A stretch of 64,000 nucleotides of DNA, from the NCBI GenBank assembly GCA_035493475.1, contig DATJIF010000175.1, positions 1 through 64,000 on the forward strand. Reading direction: 5' to 3'. The notes beneath the pieces are model-generated. The model saw only the letters and a program-made list of their open reading frames with translations. It ran no database searches and was not told the DNA's origin. This DNA is from Actinospica sp035493475. GTDB lineage: Bacteria; Actinomycetota; Actinomycetes; Streptomycetales; Catenulisporaceae. Positions 7,814 through 16,809 of the stretch are shown piece after piece; position 1 is the first letter of the stretch, and every line of letters starts with the position of its first letter. Both the position numbers and the translations under genes were made by a program.

Positions 7814-8821
7814 ATGCCTGAACCGCCCCGTGTCCTGGTCGTGCTCGACCCGGCCGTGCCGTTCGCGGACCTGTTCGACGCCGACGCCTGCTCCCGGGTC
7901 GAGCGGGTCGCCCGCTGGAAGACGCCGGGCTCCGCGTACGGCGCGGACGCCCTGCCCGCCGACGAGCTCGCCGAGACCGACGTGATCCTCGCCGGCTGGG
8001 GGATGCCGGTCCTCGACGAGGACTTCCTGCGCCGCGCACCACGGCTGCGTGCCGTGCTGTACGCCGCCGGTTCGGTCAAGCGCTTCGTCACCGACGCGGC
8101 GTGGGCGCGCGGCGTGCAGGTCTCCAGCGCGGCGTGGGCCAACGCGCTCCCGGTCGCCGAGTACGCGCTCGCCGCGATCCTGCTCGCGGGCAAGGACGCC
8201 TTCGGCCTGCGCGAGCACTACCGGTCCCGGCGCAGCGAGGAAGGACTGCGCTCCGACTTCCGGCACGTCGGCAACTACCGCGGCACGGTGGGGATCGTCG
8301 GCGCCTCGATGATCGGCCGCCGCGTGCTGCGGCTGCTGCGCGAGCACGACCTCGAACGCCTCGTCTACGACCCCTTCCTCAGCGAGCTCGAGGCGGCCGA
8401 GCTCGGCGCGCGGAAGGTCGAGCTCGACGAGCTGTGCGCGCGCAGCGACATCGTGTCGGTGCACGCGCCCGAACTCCCCGAGACCCGCCACATGCTCGAC
8501 GCGCGGCGGCTGGCGCTGGTTCGGGACGGCGCCACCGTCATCAACACCGCGCGCGGCTCGCTCATCGACACCGACGCGCTCACCGAGCAACTGGCGGCCG
8601 GCCGGCTGAACGCGATCCTCGACGTCGTCGAGCCGATGCCGTCGCCCGACTCGCCGCTGTTCACCCTCCCCAACGTCTTCCTCACCCCGCACGTGGCCGG
8701 ATCCTTCGGCAACGAGCTGCGGCGGCTCGGGGACAGCGCGGTGGCGGAGCTCGAGCGGTACGCCGCGGGGCGCGCCCTCGTCCACGTCGTCAGTCGCCGC
8801 GAACTCGCCCGCAGCGCCTGA
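7814..8821 (+). CDS. D-2-hydroxyacid dehydrogenase family protein
   Basis: The 335-residue protein has the NAD-binding Rossmann motif GTVGIVGASMIGRRVLRLL (about 157-175), the substrate-binding/catalytic Arg in VINTARGSLID, the catalytic Glu in ILDVVEPMP and the catalytic His in FLTPHVAGS. These are the R-E-H residues of the D-isomer 2-hydroxyacid dehydrogenases (SerA-like). It follows the permeases by 35 bp and precedes the PL8 gene by 34 bp, so it belongs to the sugar operon. It may act on a sugar acid or 2-keto acid from uronate breakdown, but this is inferred. Confidence 0.85.
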   Translation: MPEPPRVLVVLDPAVPFADLFDADACSRVERVARWKTPGSAYGADALPADELAETDVILAGWGMPVLDEDFLRRAPRLRAVLYAAGSVKRFVTDAAWARGVQVSSAAWANALPVAEYALAAILLAGKDAFGLREHYRSRRSEEGLRSDFRHVGNYRGTVGIVGASMIGRRVLRLLREHDLERLVYDPFLSELEAAELGARKVELDELCARSDIVSVHAPELPETRHMLDARRLALVRDGATVINTARGSLIDTDALTEQLAAGRLNAILDVVEPMPSPDSPLFTLPNVFLTPHVAGSFGNELRRLGDSAVAELERYAAGRALVHVVSRRELARSA

Positions 8822-8855
8822 ACCGGAAGTCCCCCTTCTCTCCCGGAGGTCAACG

Positions 8856-11834
8856 ATGCCCTTCTCCCACCGTCCCGGCGCTCCGCTCGCCCTGACCCGC
8901 CGCCGGCTGCTCGCCGTCGGCGCGGCCGGACTCGGCGCGTTCGCCCTGCCGATCGGCGCCCCGAACAGCGCGAACGCCGCCACCGACGCGTACGCCGCGC
9001 TCCGCTCGTCGTGGGCGACGAGCCTGTCCGGCGGCGCGATCGACTCCTCGAACTCGATCTTCGCCACCGCGCTCGCCGGCCTGAACGCCGAGGCCGAGGC
9101 CTACCTGTCGACCCTCGAATCCGGCTCCGGGATCACCTCGCTGTGGCCGGATCTGCCGCTCGGCTCCGCGTCCGCCAACCTGACCTCGACCTTCAACAGG
9201 CTGCTGACGCTCGCGCTCGCGTACGTCACGCCGGGCACGGACTACACCGGCAGCTCGTCGCTCGCGACCAGCATCGTCGACGCGCTGACCTTCATGGTCA
9301 CCGGCCCGTACGCCTCGACCGTCACCCCGTACGGCAACTGGTGGGACTGGCAGATCGGCAGTACGCACGCGCTCGAGGACGCCGCGGTCCTGATGTACGG
9401 CGAGCTGTCCAGCACGCTGATATCCGACATCTGGTCCAGCATCTCAGGGTTCGTCACCAGCCCGTCCGCGCAGATGATCGTCAGCAACGGCAAGACGACC
9501 ACGGCGACGGGCGCGAACCTGCTCGACCTGTGCCGCGCCTGGATCATCGCGGGCACGCTCACCGAGACCTCGTCCACGATCAGCACGGCGGTGTCCGCGA
9601 TCTCCGCGGCGCTGCCGTTCGTCATGTGCGGCGGAAACGGCCTGTACTCGGACTACTCGTGCGTCTTCCACAGCGGCGTCGCGTACACCGGCAGCTACGG
9701 CGCCGTCGAGTGGAACGACCTGCAGGCCCTCGTCGCGCTCCTTGTCGGCTCGACGTGGGCCATCACGGACTCGAACCTCGCCAACTATGCCGACGGCGTC
9801 ACGTACGGCCTCGCGCCGATGGTCTACAACGGCCTGATGCTCGACTCCGTGCGCGGCCGCGCCATCTCGCGTTACGCCGAGACCGACTCCACCGACGGCT
9901 TCAACGCCGCGCTGATCCTGCTCGGCTGGGCGGGCGCGACCACGGACAGCACGCAGGCCGCCGCGTGGAAGGCGACCGCCAAGGGCTGGCTGCAGCGCAA
10001 CACGGTGACGACGATCTCGGCCACCACCACGGTCATCGTGAACACCACCACCGGTGCGACGGTCACGACCTCGGCGGTCGGCGTCGCCGCGATCGCCTCC
10101 GCGCACGCCGTGCTCACCGACTCCTCGATCACCGCCGCGGCCGAGCCCGAGGCGCACAATCAGTTCCCGAACATGGCCCGCGCCGTGCACCGCCGTCCGG
10201 GCTGGGCGTACTCGATCTCGATGTGCTCGGACAACATCATGCGCTACGAGGTCATCAACAGCGAGAACCTGCAGGGCTGGTACACCGGCGACGGCATGGG
10301 CCAGCTTTACCTCGACGGCGACATCGCGCAGTACAACGACGAGTTCTGGTGCACCGTCGACCCGTATCTGCTGCCCGGAGTCACCGCGGATCAGGGCACG
10401 CTCGCGAACTCCGCCGGAGCCAACACCTTCCCGGCCACGAAGTGGGTCGGCGGCTCGGTGCTCGGGGGCGTCTACGGTGCGCTCGGCATGCAGCTCAAGG
10501 CGTATTCGACGGACCTCGCCGGCTACAAGTCCTGGTTCTGCCTCGACGACGCCGTCGTGTGTCTCGGCGCCGGCATCACCTCGACGTCCGGCAACACGGT
10601 CCTGACCACGGTCGAGAACCGCAACCTGCACTCGATAGGCAGCAACGACCTCTATATCAACGGAACCGAGCAGTCCATCAGCGCCGGTTGGTCCTCGACG
10701 GTCAGCGCGGTCCATTCCGCTTGCATCACCGGCGTGGCGGGCTACTACTTCCTGTGGTCCGCGGGTGCGAACAACATCGAGTTCGCGCTCACGAACCAGA
10801 CCGGCGCCTGGTCCGACATCAACATCAGTGGTCTGACCACGAGCGAGACGCGTCCGTACCTCTCGATCGCCTTCAACCACGGCACCGACCCGAGCGGAGC
10901 CACGTACTCCTACGTGGTCCTGCCGAACGCCACCGAGACGGAGACCGCCGCGTACGCCGCGAGCCCGAGCGTGTCGGTCGTCTCGAACACCGCCACCGTG
11001 CAGGCGATCACGGATTCGAGCCTCGGGGTGACGATGGCGAACTTCTTCGCCGCGGGAACCGCCGGGTCGATCACGGTCAACGCTCCCGCGTCCGTGAGCG
11101 TGCAGCAGGCCGCCGGCGAGCTGACGATCGCCGTCTCCGACCCGACGTGGACCGCCTCGACCGTCGAGGTCACGGTGGCCGCCTCCGGCTTCACGTCGCT
11201 CGTCTCGGCCAGCGACGGCCTGACGGTCCTGTCGGCCACGAGCTCCGGCGTCACGCTGCTGGTCGAGACCGGAGGATCGCGCGGAGCGACGTTCACCGCG
11301 ACACTCTCCACGAGCGGCACGGCCGCGACGACGCGCACCGCGACAATGCTCGCTCCGACCGGCGACACCTACGTGCGCGGCGGCACGTACGCGGCCACCA
11401 ACTACTCGACCACGAACACGATGGTCGTGAAGAATTCCACCGGCGCCTACGATCGCGTGGCGCTGCTGCAGTTCGACACCTCGTCGATCAGCGGAACGGT
11501 CAAGCGGGCGATCCTGTGGCTGAACGGGTTCGTCTCGGACAGCGGCGGCAGCCAGACCACGCTGACCGCGTACGAGCTTTCCAGCAGCAGTTGGAGCGCG
11601 TCCACGGTCACCTTCGACACCGCGCCCACGCTGAGTACGGCGCTCGGTTCCGGCCAGATCAGCGACCTGACGGACTGGGTCGGGCTCGACGTGACGGCCG
11701 CCGTGCAGACCGGAACCGGCGCCGTGACCGCGCTCGGCGTCTGGCAGGAGTCGACTTCCACCTGCCTCGCGACTGTGCTGTATTCGAGCGTCGAGGCCGA
11801 CTATCAGACGCCTGTGCTCGAGGTCATCGTGTAG
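8856..11834 (+). CDS. Secreted polysaccharide lyase family 8 with C-terminal DNRLRE/CBM96-like domain
   Basis: The 992-residue protein starts with a Tat-like signal (LTRRRLLAVGAAGLGAFALP, cleavage near ANAA). An alpha/alpha toroid follows with the PL8 motif NWWDWQIG (about 160), which carries the catalytic Asn, and FHSGVAYTGSYG (about 270), which carries the His and Tyr. The hallmark strand region NMARAVHRRPGWAYSISM and YTGDGMGQLYLDGD follows at 430-485. PL8 enzymes split hyaluronan, chondroitin, xanthan or alginate by beta-elimination. The last 165 residues (from GDTYVRGGTYAATNYSTTNT) form a DNRLRE-type carbohydrate-binding module. RBS GGAGG lies before the ATG. It is probably the extracellular depolymerase of this locus; the substrate is uncertain. 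Confidence 0.9.
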   Translation: MPFSHRPGAPLALTRRRLLAVGAAGLGAFALPIGAPNSANAATDAYAALRSSWATSLSGGAIDSSNSIFATALAGLNAEAEAYLSTLESGSGITSLWPDLPLGSASANLTSTFNRLLTLALAYVTPGTDYTGSSSLATSIVDALTFMVTGPYASTVTPYGNWWDWQIGSTHALEDAAVLMYGELSSTLISDIWSSISGFVTSPSAQMIVSNGKTTTATGANLLDLCRAWIIAGTLTETSSTISTAVSAISAALPFVMCGGNGLYSDYSCVFHSGVAYTGSYGAVEWNDLQALVALLVGSTWAITDSNLANYADGVTYGLAPMVYNGLMLDSVRGRAISRYAETDSTDGFNAALILLGWAGATTDSTQAAAWKATAKGWLQRNTVTTISATTTVIVNTTTGATVTTSAVGVAAIASAHAVLTDSSITAAAEPEAHNQFPNMARAVHRRPGWAYSISMCSDNIMRYEVINSENLQGWYTGDGMGQLYLDGDIAQYNDEFWCTVDPYLLPGVTADQGTLANSAGANTFPATKWVGGSVLGGVYGALGMQLKAYSTDLAGYKSWFCLDDAVVCLGAGITSTSGNTVLTTVENRNLHSIGSNDLYINGTEQSISAGWSSTVSAVHSACITGVAGYYFLWSAGANNIEFALTNQTGAWSDINISGLTTSETRPYLSIAFNHGTDPSGATYSYVVLPNATETETAAYAASPSVSVVSNTATVQAITDSSLGVTMANFFAAGTAGSITVNAPASVSVQQAAGELTIAVSDPTWTASTVEVTVAASGFTSLVSASDGLTVLSATSSGVTLLVETGGSRGATFTATLSTSGTAATTRTATMLAPTGDTYVRGGTYAATNYSTTNTMVVKNSTGAYDRVALLQFDTSSISGTVKRAILWLNGFVSDSGGSQTTLTAYELSSSSWSASTVTFDTAPTLSTALGSGQISDLTDWVGLDVTAAVQTGTGAVTALGVWQESTSTCLATVLYSSVEADYQTPVLEVIV

Positions 11835-11859
11835 CCGGCCACGCCGTCCAGTTCGGACC

Positions 11860-11891
11860 CCGCCCGCCCGCCGTCACGGCGTGGCGGGCGG
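11860..11891. terminator. Bidirectional stem-loop between PL8 and phosphodiesterase genes
   Basis: Arms CCGCCCGCC (11860-11868) and GGCGGGCGG (11883-11891) pair perfectly, and an inner CGCCG/CGGCG stem extends the hairpin. There is no T-run, as is usual in actinobacteria. It separates two convergent genes. Confidence 0.7.
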
Positions 11892-11908
11892 ATCCGCGTT
11901 GTCGTCGG

Positions 11909-12784
11909 TCACGCCGCGTGCGCCGAGGCGAAGGGCCGGCCGTCGAGGGTCCAGTGCCGGTCGGCCGGGATGTCGAGCGCCGCGAACACGTGCGCCGCGA
12001 CGTCCGCGTGCCGCAGTTGCCTGCCGTGCGCCGACCCCGGTGCGATTCCGGGTCCGCTGCACGCGATCCACGCGGTGCGTTCCTGCTCCGAGCGGCCGCC
12101 GTGCCCGCCCGCGTCCACGTGCCCGTGATCGGTGACGACGATGATCGTCCAGTCCTCGTGCCGGTACCCGGGACGGGCACGCAGCGTCGCGAGCAGCCGC
12201 CCCAGGCGTGCGTCGGCGTTGCGGATGGCCACGCGGTAGCGCTCGCCGCAGCCGTGCAGGTGCGCGGTCTCGTCCGCGGCGCCCAGGTAGACGAACGCGG
12301 CGTCGACCTGATCGCGCCGCAGCACGGCCTCGGCGTCGACGGTCACCGCCTCGTCCGCCAGTTCCCAGCCCTCGGCGGTGTCCTCGCGCGGCGCGATGTA
12401 CGTGGCACGGCTCGGCGCGGCGAACAACGGCCCGCCCTGGCGCGCGGTGACCAGCGGGTCCCAGCCCGCGACCACGTAGCTGACCCGGCCGAACTGGCAG
12501 GCCAGCCGAGTGGCGAAGTCCGGGAAGACGGCGAGCCGGTGGCCGGAGAAGTCGTTGCCCCACACGCCGTGCTTGCCCACGTGCACGCCGGTCGCGATCG
12601 TGGCCCAGCACGGCCCCGACATCGTCGGCGTCTGCTCGTCGACCTGCGCGGGCGCGATGAAGCCGCCCTGCGCGACCGCGTCGATGTTCGGCACGTCGAC
12701 CTCACCGGAGCGCAGCCAGTCGAAGCGCACTCCGTCGATGCCGACGACCAGCACGTGCCTCGTCTTCGGGTCCATCGTCTCCAT
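11909..12784 (-). CDS. Alkaline-phosphatase-superfamily nucleotide pyrophosphatase/phosphodiesterase
   Basis: The 291-residue protein fits the type I phosphodiesterase/nucleotide pyrophosphatase fold. It has a metal Asp in VLVVGIDGVRFDWL (residues 11-24), the nucleophile Thr region PTMSGPCWATIATGVHVGKHGV, then ADETAHLHG, and the metal site VVTDHGHVDAGGHGG. No signal peptide is visible, so it is probably cytosolic. It starts 10 bp after the GH35 gene, so they form an operon under the same LacI-type control. I chose the ATG at 12784 because GAGGGG sits just upstream. Its substrate could be a phosphorylated or sulphated sugar, by inference. Confidence 0.8.
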   Translation of the reverse strand: METMDPKTRHVLVVGIDGVRFDWLRSGEVDVPNIDAVAQGGFIAPAQVDEQTPTMSGPCWATIATGVHVGKHGVWGNDFSGHRLAVFPDFATRLACQFGRVSYVVAGWDPLVTARQGGPLFAAPSRATYIAPREDTAEGWELADEAVTVDAEAVLRRDQVDAAFVYLGAADETAHLHGCGERYRVAIRNADARLGRLLATLRARPGYRHEDWTIIVVTDHGHVDAGGHGGRSEQERTAWIACSGPGIAPGSAHGRQLRHADVAAHVFAALDIPADRHWTLDGRPFASAHAA

Positions 12785-12794
12785 CTCGTTCCCC

Positions 12795-14564
12795 TCAATC
12801 ACCGGACAGGCTCCACGGACTGCTCGGCTCCGCGACCCTGCCGAGGTCGGGTTCGCCGCGCACCAGGACCGGGCCGAGTTCATCCGCGTCGAGTTCGAGC
12901 ACGACGACCTCGTTCTCGCCGGCGTGCAGCAGCGGCCACGGCAGGTAGAGCCGCCGCTGCGGGCCGCGCGACCAGTAGCGCCCGAGACAGAACCCGTTGA
13001 TCCACAGGTAGCCCTTGCCGCCGGCCGGCAGTTCGAGGAAGCCGTCCCGCGGCTCGTCCACGACCAGGACGCCGCGATGGAAGGCCGGTCCCGCGCACTC
13101 GCCGACCCGCCCCCACGGCAGCGCGCCGATCCGCTCGAAGTCGACGGGATCGGTCCGCCAACCGTGCTGGATCTGGATCCCGTGCGTGACCGCGCCGACG
13201 ATGCCCTTGCGTTCGCCGAGCAGCGGGCCGTAGTTGACCCGCCCCATCGCCTCGACCACGAGCGTGACCTCGCCGGTCGCCAGCGGAACCGACGTGTCCC
13301 CGTCGCGTTCGAGTATCGCGACGGGAACACCGTCCACCAGGACCTGCGCACGATCGCGAAGGCCGTCGACACGCAACGGCTCCGGGACCGTGCGCGACCC
13401 GGGGATCCGCGTGCGGTACACGGCCAGGCCGCGGCCGTGTCCGAGCTCTTCGAAGCTCGGCGGCACGGCGGACTCGACGGTCCCGGTGCTCAGTACGTCC
13501 AGGCAGTCGAGCAGCGGCAGCCGGTCGGTCAGCCGCACCGCGGAGCTCGGCAACCGCGGCTTGTCGCAGTGGGGCACCGGCGGCAGTTCGGTGTACTTGC
13601 CGAGCACCTCCCGCAGCGCCCAGTACTTCGGCGAGGGACGGCCGTCCTCCGTCAGCGGTGCGTCGTAGTCGTACGACGTCACGTCCGGGAGGTACCCGCC
13701 TGTTGACGGGTCCTGATTCGCACCGGGCCAGCAGCCGAAGCTGGTGCCGCCGTGCGCCATGTAGATGTTGACCGAGCCGCCGCGTTCGAGGATCTCGTGG
13801 AGCGTCTGCGCGGCGTCGTGCGCGTCCCGGGTGTGGTGGTCGAGGCCGTGATGGTCGAACCAGCCGCACCAGAACTCCATGCACATCTCCGGTTCGTCCG
13901 GACGCAACCGGCGCAGCGACTCGTACGATTCCGCCACCCGGCTGCCGAAATTGAGCGTCGCGCGCACGTCCGGCAGCGTGCCGCCGGTGAGCATGAGCTC
14001 GGTCGGGCCGTCCGAGGTGACCAGCGGCACGTCGATCCCGCGCCGGACCAGGCCGTCCGCCAGATGGCGCAGATACCCGGCGTCCGAGCCGTAGGACCCG
14101 TACTCGTTCTCGACCTGGACCATGATCACGTTGCCGCCGCGAGTCGCCTGATGCGCCGCCAGTCTCGGAATCAGCACGTCGAACCAGCGGTCCACCGGTT
14201 CCAGGAAGGACGGGTCGGCGCAGCGCAGCGGGATCTCCCTGTCCGCGCGCAGCCACGCGGGCAGCCCGCCGTTGTCCCACTCGGCGCAGATGTACGGCCC
14301 TGGACGCACGATCGCGCGCAGGCCGCAGCCGGCGGCGGTGCGCAGGAAGCCGTCGAGGTCGGCGAGGCCGGCGAAGTCGTACACCCCGGGGCGCGGCTCG
14401 TGCAGGTTCCACGGCACGTACGTCTCGATCGTGTCGAGCCCCATCGCGCGCAGCAGGGCGAGCCGCTCGCGCCACTGCCGCGGCTGCGTGCGGAAGTAGT
14501 GCACGGCCCCGGACAGCACCCGGTCCCCGTCGTGGTAAATCGATACACCAAAGCTCACGGGCAT
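12795..14564 (-). CDS. GH35 beta-galactosidase
   Basis: This 589-residue glycoside hydrolase family 35 enzyme begins at LSGAVHYFRTQPRQWRERL (strand 1 of the TIM barrel). It has PYICAEWDNGGLPAWL, the acid/base Glu in MVQVENEYGSYGSD (about 151-164) and the nucleophile Glu in EMCMEFWCGWFDHHG (about 236-250). A galactose-binding jelly-roll domain follows after residue 400 (FLELPAGGKGYLWINGFCLGRYW). No signal peptide is seen, so it acts inside the cell on imported oligosaccharides. It is divergent from the LacI gene, 16 bp away. The operator-like palindrome at 14533-14550 lies inside its first codons. Confidence 0.92.
   Translation of the reverse strand: MPVSFGVSIYHDGDRVLSGAVHYFRTQPRQWRERLALLRAMGLDTIETYVPWNLHEPRPGVYDFAGLADLDGFLRTAAGCGLRAIVRPGPYICAEWDNGGLPAWLRADREIPLRCADPSFLEPVDRWFDVLIPRLAAHQATRGGNVIMVQVENEYGSYGSDAGYLRHLADGLVRRGIDVPLVTSDGPTELMLTGGTLPDVRATLNFGSRVAESYESLRRLRPDEPEMCMEFWCGWFDHHGLDHHTRDAHDAAQTLHEILERGGSVNIYMAHGGTSFGCWPGANQDPSTGGYLPDVTSYDYDAPLTEDGRPSPKYWALREVLGKYTELPPVPHCDKPRLPSSAVRLTDRLPLLDCLDVLSTGTVESAVPPSFEELGHGRGLAVYRTRIPGSRTVPEPLRVDGLRDRAQVLVDGVPVAILERDGDTSVPLATGEVTLVVEAMGRVNYGPLLGERKGIVGAVTHGIQIQHGWRTDPVDFERIGALPWGRVGECAGPAFHRGVLVVDEPRDGFLELPAGGKGYLWINGFCLGRYWSRGPQRRLYLPWPLLHAGENEVVVLELDADELGPVLVRGEPDLGRVAEPSSPWSLSGD
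14533..14550. promoter_or_regulatory. LacI-type palindromic operator inside GH35 start
   Basis: TGGTAAATCGATACACCA is an 18 bp palindrome with two mismatched pairs and a CG centre, the hallmark of LacI-family sites. It overlaps codons 5 to 11 of the GH35 gene and is about 30 bp from the LacI start at 14581. A repressor here could block the GH35 operon and its own gene. Binding is inferred. Confidence 0.6.
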
Positions 14565-14580
14565 TGTCTACACTGGGCCG

Positions 14581-15645
14581 GTGGAATCGTCAAGACGAGT
14601 GACCGGCGCCGACGTGGCCCGGCTGGCCGGGGTCTCGAAGACCGCCGTGTCCCAGGTTCTGGGCGGGACCGGGCGCATCTCGCCGGACACCGCCGAGCGG
14701 GTGCGCGCGGCCGCCGAGCGGCTCGGCTACACGCCGGACCACTCCGCGCGCAGCCTCCGGCTCGGCCGCACCGGACTGCTGACGATGATCATTCCGCAGG
14801 TGGACAACCCGTACTACCTGGAGATCTTCGCCGGAGCGCAGGCCGCGGCGGCGGCGCGCGGCTACGCGATCGACCTGTTCGCGGTGCCGGACGCGGCGGC
14901 GGCGCGGGAACGCCTGCGCAGCCTCGCGACCGGGGTCGCGGACGGTGTCGTGGTCACCGCGGAGGCGGGCGGGCACGAACTCGTCGACGACCTGCTGCGG
15001 CTGCGCGAGCGCGGTATGGCCGCGGCCGTCACGCACACCCCCGCGCCGGACCCGCGGATCCCCGCCGTGCGCGCGGACGTCGAGCACGGCGCCCACCTGG
15101 CGATGCGTCACCTGCTGGAACTCGGGCACCGGCGCATCGCCTACGTCGGCAACCTCATCGACGCGGCCGCGCGCGCCCACGATCCCGCAAAGCCCGGCGA
15201 CGGCCGGTGGCGCGGCTACCGCGAGGCGCTGGCCGACGCGGGAATCGAATACGACGAGAGCCTCGTGCACAGCACGGAGCCGACCGCGCGCGGCGGCGCA
15301 CTCACCGCCGCCGCACTCACCGCGACGCCGAGCCGGCCGCCCACCGCCGTCTTCGCCTTCAACGACCTCGTGGCCATCGGCATCCTGCACGCACTCGCGG
15401 CGGCCGGGGTGCGGGTGCCCGAGGACATCTCAGTGGTCGGATTCGACGGCATCGGCCTCGCCGAGTTCGCCGTCCCCGGCCTGACCACCGTCGCCCACCC
15501 GCGAGCGGAACTGGGCCGCCAAGCCGTCACGCACCTGTGCGACCAACTCGACGGCCTCGCCGACGGCCATACGGACTCCGTGCTCGCCTCGACGCTCGTT
15601 GTCCGTGCGTCCACCGGCCCGGCGGGCCCCCTCAGTCCCAGGTGA
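14581..15645 (+). CDS. LacI-family transcriptional regulator
   Basis: The 354-residue protein has an N-terminal LacI helix-turn-helix with hinge (TGADVARLAGVSKTAVSQVLGG and SARSLRLGRTGLL) and a periplasmic-binding-protein-like sugar domain (NPYYLEIFAGAQAAAAARGY; PTAVFAFNDLVAIGILHALA; ISVVGFDGIGLAEFAVPGLTTV). It starts at a GTG 16 bp from the divergent GH35 gene. It most likely represses the GH35-phosphodiesterase operon and possibly the transporter/PL8 operon when no inducing sugar is present. Confidence 0.92.
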   Translation: MESSRRVTGADVARLAGVSKTAVSQVLGGTGRISPDTAERVRAAAERLGYTPDHSARSLRLGRTGLLTMIIPQVDNPYYLEIFAGAQAAAAARGYAIDLFAVPDAAAARERLRSLATGVADGVVVTAEAGGHELVDDLLRLRERGMAAAVTHTPAPDPRIPAVRADVEHGAHLAMRHLLELGHRRIAYVGNLIDAAARAHDPAKPGDGRWRGYREALADAGIEYDESLVHSTEPTARGGALTAAALTATPSRPPTAVFAFNDLVAIGILHALAAAGVRVPEDISVVGFDGIGLAEFAVPGLTTVAHPRAELGRQAVTHLCDQLDGLADGHTDSVLASTLVVRASTGPAGPLSPR

Positions 15646-15658
15646 GGTGTCCTGGGAC
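15635..15658. terminator. Stem-loop at end of LacI gene
   Basis: GTCCCAGG (15635-15642) and CCTGGGAC (15651-15658) form a perfect 8 bp stem with an 8-base loop, overlapping the stop codon of the LacI gene. Confidence 0.6.
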
Positions 15659-16100
15659 GCGGGGGATCGAAAGCATGCGCCGAGGTGGCACTGGTCACGC
15701 CCGCAGGTATGCGGGGCCGGGGAAGTTCTTGACGTCGGCGGCGATTGCCGCCGCGAGTGTGGTGTACATGTGCCGCTGCGTCACGGCGATAAGCCTCGGC
15801 GAGTACGCACAACGGATCCGCGCCGCCCGGCACCGACTTGCCGCGTGATTCCTGACGTTTAAGGGGTCACAGGACTCTGCTTTGTAAACTGGCGATCGGC
15901 TTCAGTCTCGGACTTGCACGCCTTCCAGCCGAATCCGTGGTCATCGCGATCGCGATCCAGCGTTCCTCGCGGTGCAACTCGGCCTCGCCGCGCTCGCACT
16001 GATCGGTCTCGGGATGTTCCTACTCGTCGAACGCCTCACCCGGCGCTGAGGCACCTGAGTGCATAACCCGGCCCGAAGCATCGGTGCCGCGGGTGTGCCG
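15659..16100. other. Intergenic region with possible gene remnants
   Basis: About 440 bp without a convincing intact gene. The last part, about 15966-16049 on the plus strand, reads FLAVQLGLAALALIGLGMFLLVERLTRR and a stop. It resembles the last helix of a membrane permease (for example a SsuC/TauC type) and may be a remnant. A frame at 15675-15848 has no recognisable content. Confidence 0.35.
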
Positions 16101-16697
16101 TTAGTGCTCGGTGAAGATGTGCCTTGCTTCGCGGGCCGCGTAGTAGACCAGCACGTACCCGGCCAGCGGGTCAGCCCACCACCAGCCCAGTCCGGCGTTC
16201 AAGGCGAGCCCGATCAGCACGGCGGCGGCGAGGATGCCGTCGACGAGGGTGACCTTGCCCTCGGTCTTGAGCACCGGGTTGTCCAGGGCGGCACCGGTGC
16301 GCGCCTTGCCTGCGGCCAGCGCGAACATCACCGCTGCGGTCACCGCCGTCCACGCGATGCCGAGGACCGAGTGCTTCGGGTGATAGCCGAGCGCGAGCAC
16401 GAGCGAGGACTGCACCAGCAGGTATACCGCGAGGGCGATGAATGCGGCTCCGATCAACCGCAGAGCCCGTCGCTGGCGCTGCTCTCCGGTGCCCGACAGT
16501 TCCCACACCACGACGGTCGAGGCGCCGATCTCCACCAGCGAGTCCAGGCCGAACCCCGCAAGAGCCACCGAGCGCGCGCTGACCGCGGCGAACGCGAGGA
16601 TCACCACTCCGACCACGTTCCAGCCCAATGTGGTGTATTCCAGGGCGAAACCGCGCTTGAGCAGGGCGGCACGGTCCAGATCCGACGTCGTGGTCAC
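16101..16697 (-). CDS. Cation diffusion facilitator-type metal transporter (short)
   Basis: The 198-residue membrane protein has about five helices. It carries the CDF metal-site motif AGFGLDSLVEIGASTVVVWE (about 42-61), with Asp in the second helix, and a matching later helix with LVDGILAAAVLIGLAL (Asp). It lacks the cytoplasmic C-terminal domain of long CDF proteins. I start at the GTG at 16697; an upstream ATG is possible. It is divergent from a MerR operon, so it is probably a metal-responsive exporter of zinc or a related ion. Confidence 0.75.
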   Translation of the reverse strand: MTTTSDLDRAALLKRGFALEYTTLGWNVVGVVILAFAAVSARSVALAGFGLDSLVEIGASTVVVWELSGTGEQRQRRALRLIGAAFIALAVYLLVQSSLVLALGYHPKHSVLGIAWTAVTAAVMFALAAGKARTGAALDNPVLKTEGKVTLVDGILAAAVLIGLALNAGLGWWWADPLAGYVLVYYAAREARHIFTEH

Positions 16698-16739
16698 CGG
16701 CAGATCATGCCACGCCCGCGTGAACCGGCGGGTCCGGGC

Positions 16740-16771
16740 TTGCATCCGGTACCCGGGTACAGGCTTACCGT
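16740..16771 (+). promoter_or_regulatory. MerR-type promoter with 20 bp spacer
   Basis: TTGCAT (16740-16745) and TACCGT (16766-16771) are 20 bp apart. The perfect palindrome GTACCCGGGTAC lies between them at 16749-16760. An overlong spacer with a central dyad is the classic MerR-activated layout. It drives the small gene at 16810 and the MerR gene. Confidence 0.7.
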
Positions 16772-16809
16772 GGGTCCGGGAGCCGACCTGGATGCCGGAG
16801 GATGCGAAC

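Noticed and set aside
9011..13000. Very long plus-strand frame (1329 codons) across the PL8 and phosphodiesterase genes
   Set aside because: It is Arg/His/Asp-biased, a shadow frame of GC-rich DNA. The PL8, phosphodiesterase and GH35 frames carry clear motifs.
13752..15848. 698-codon plus-strand frame over GH35 and LacI
   Set aside because: Composition is shadow-like, and the LacI frame has clear helix-turn-helix and sugar-binding motifs.
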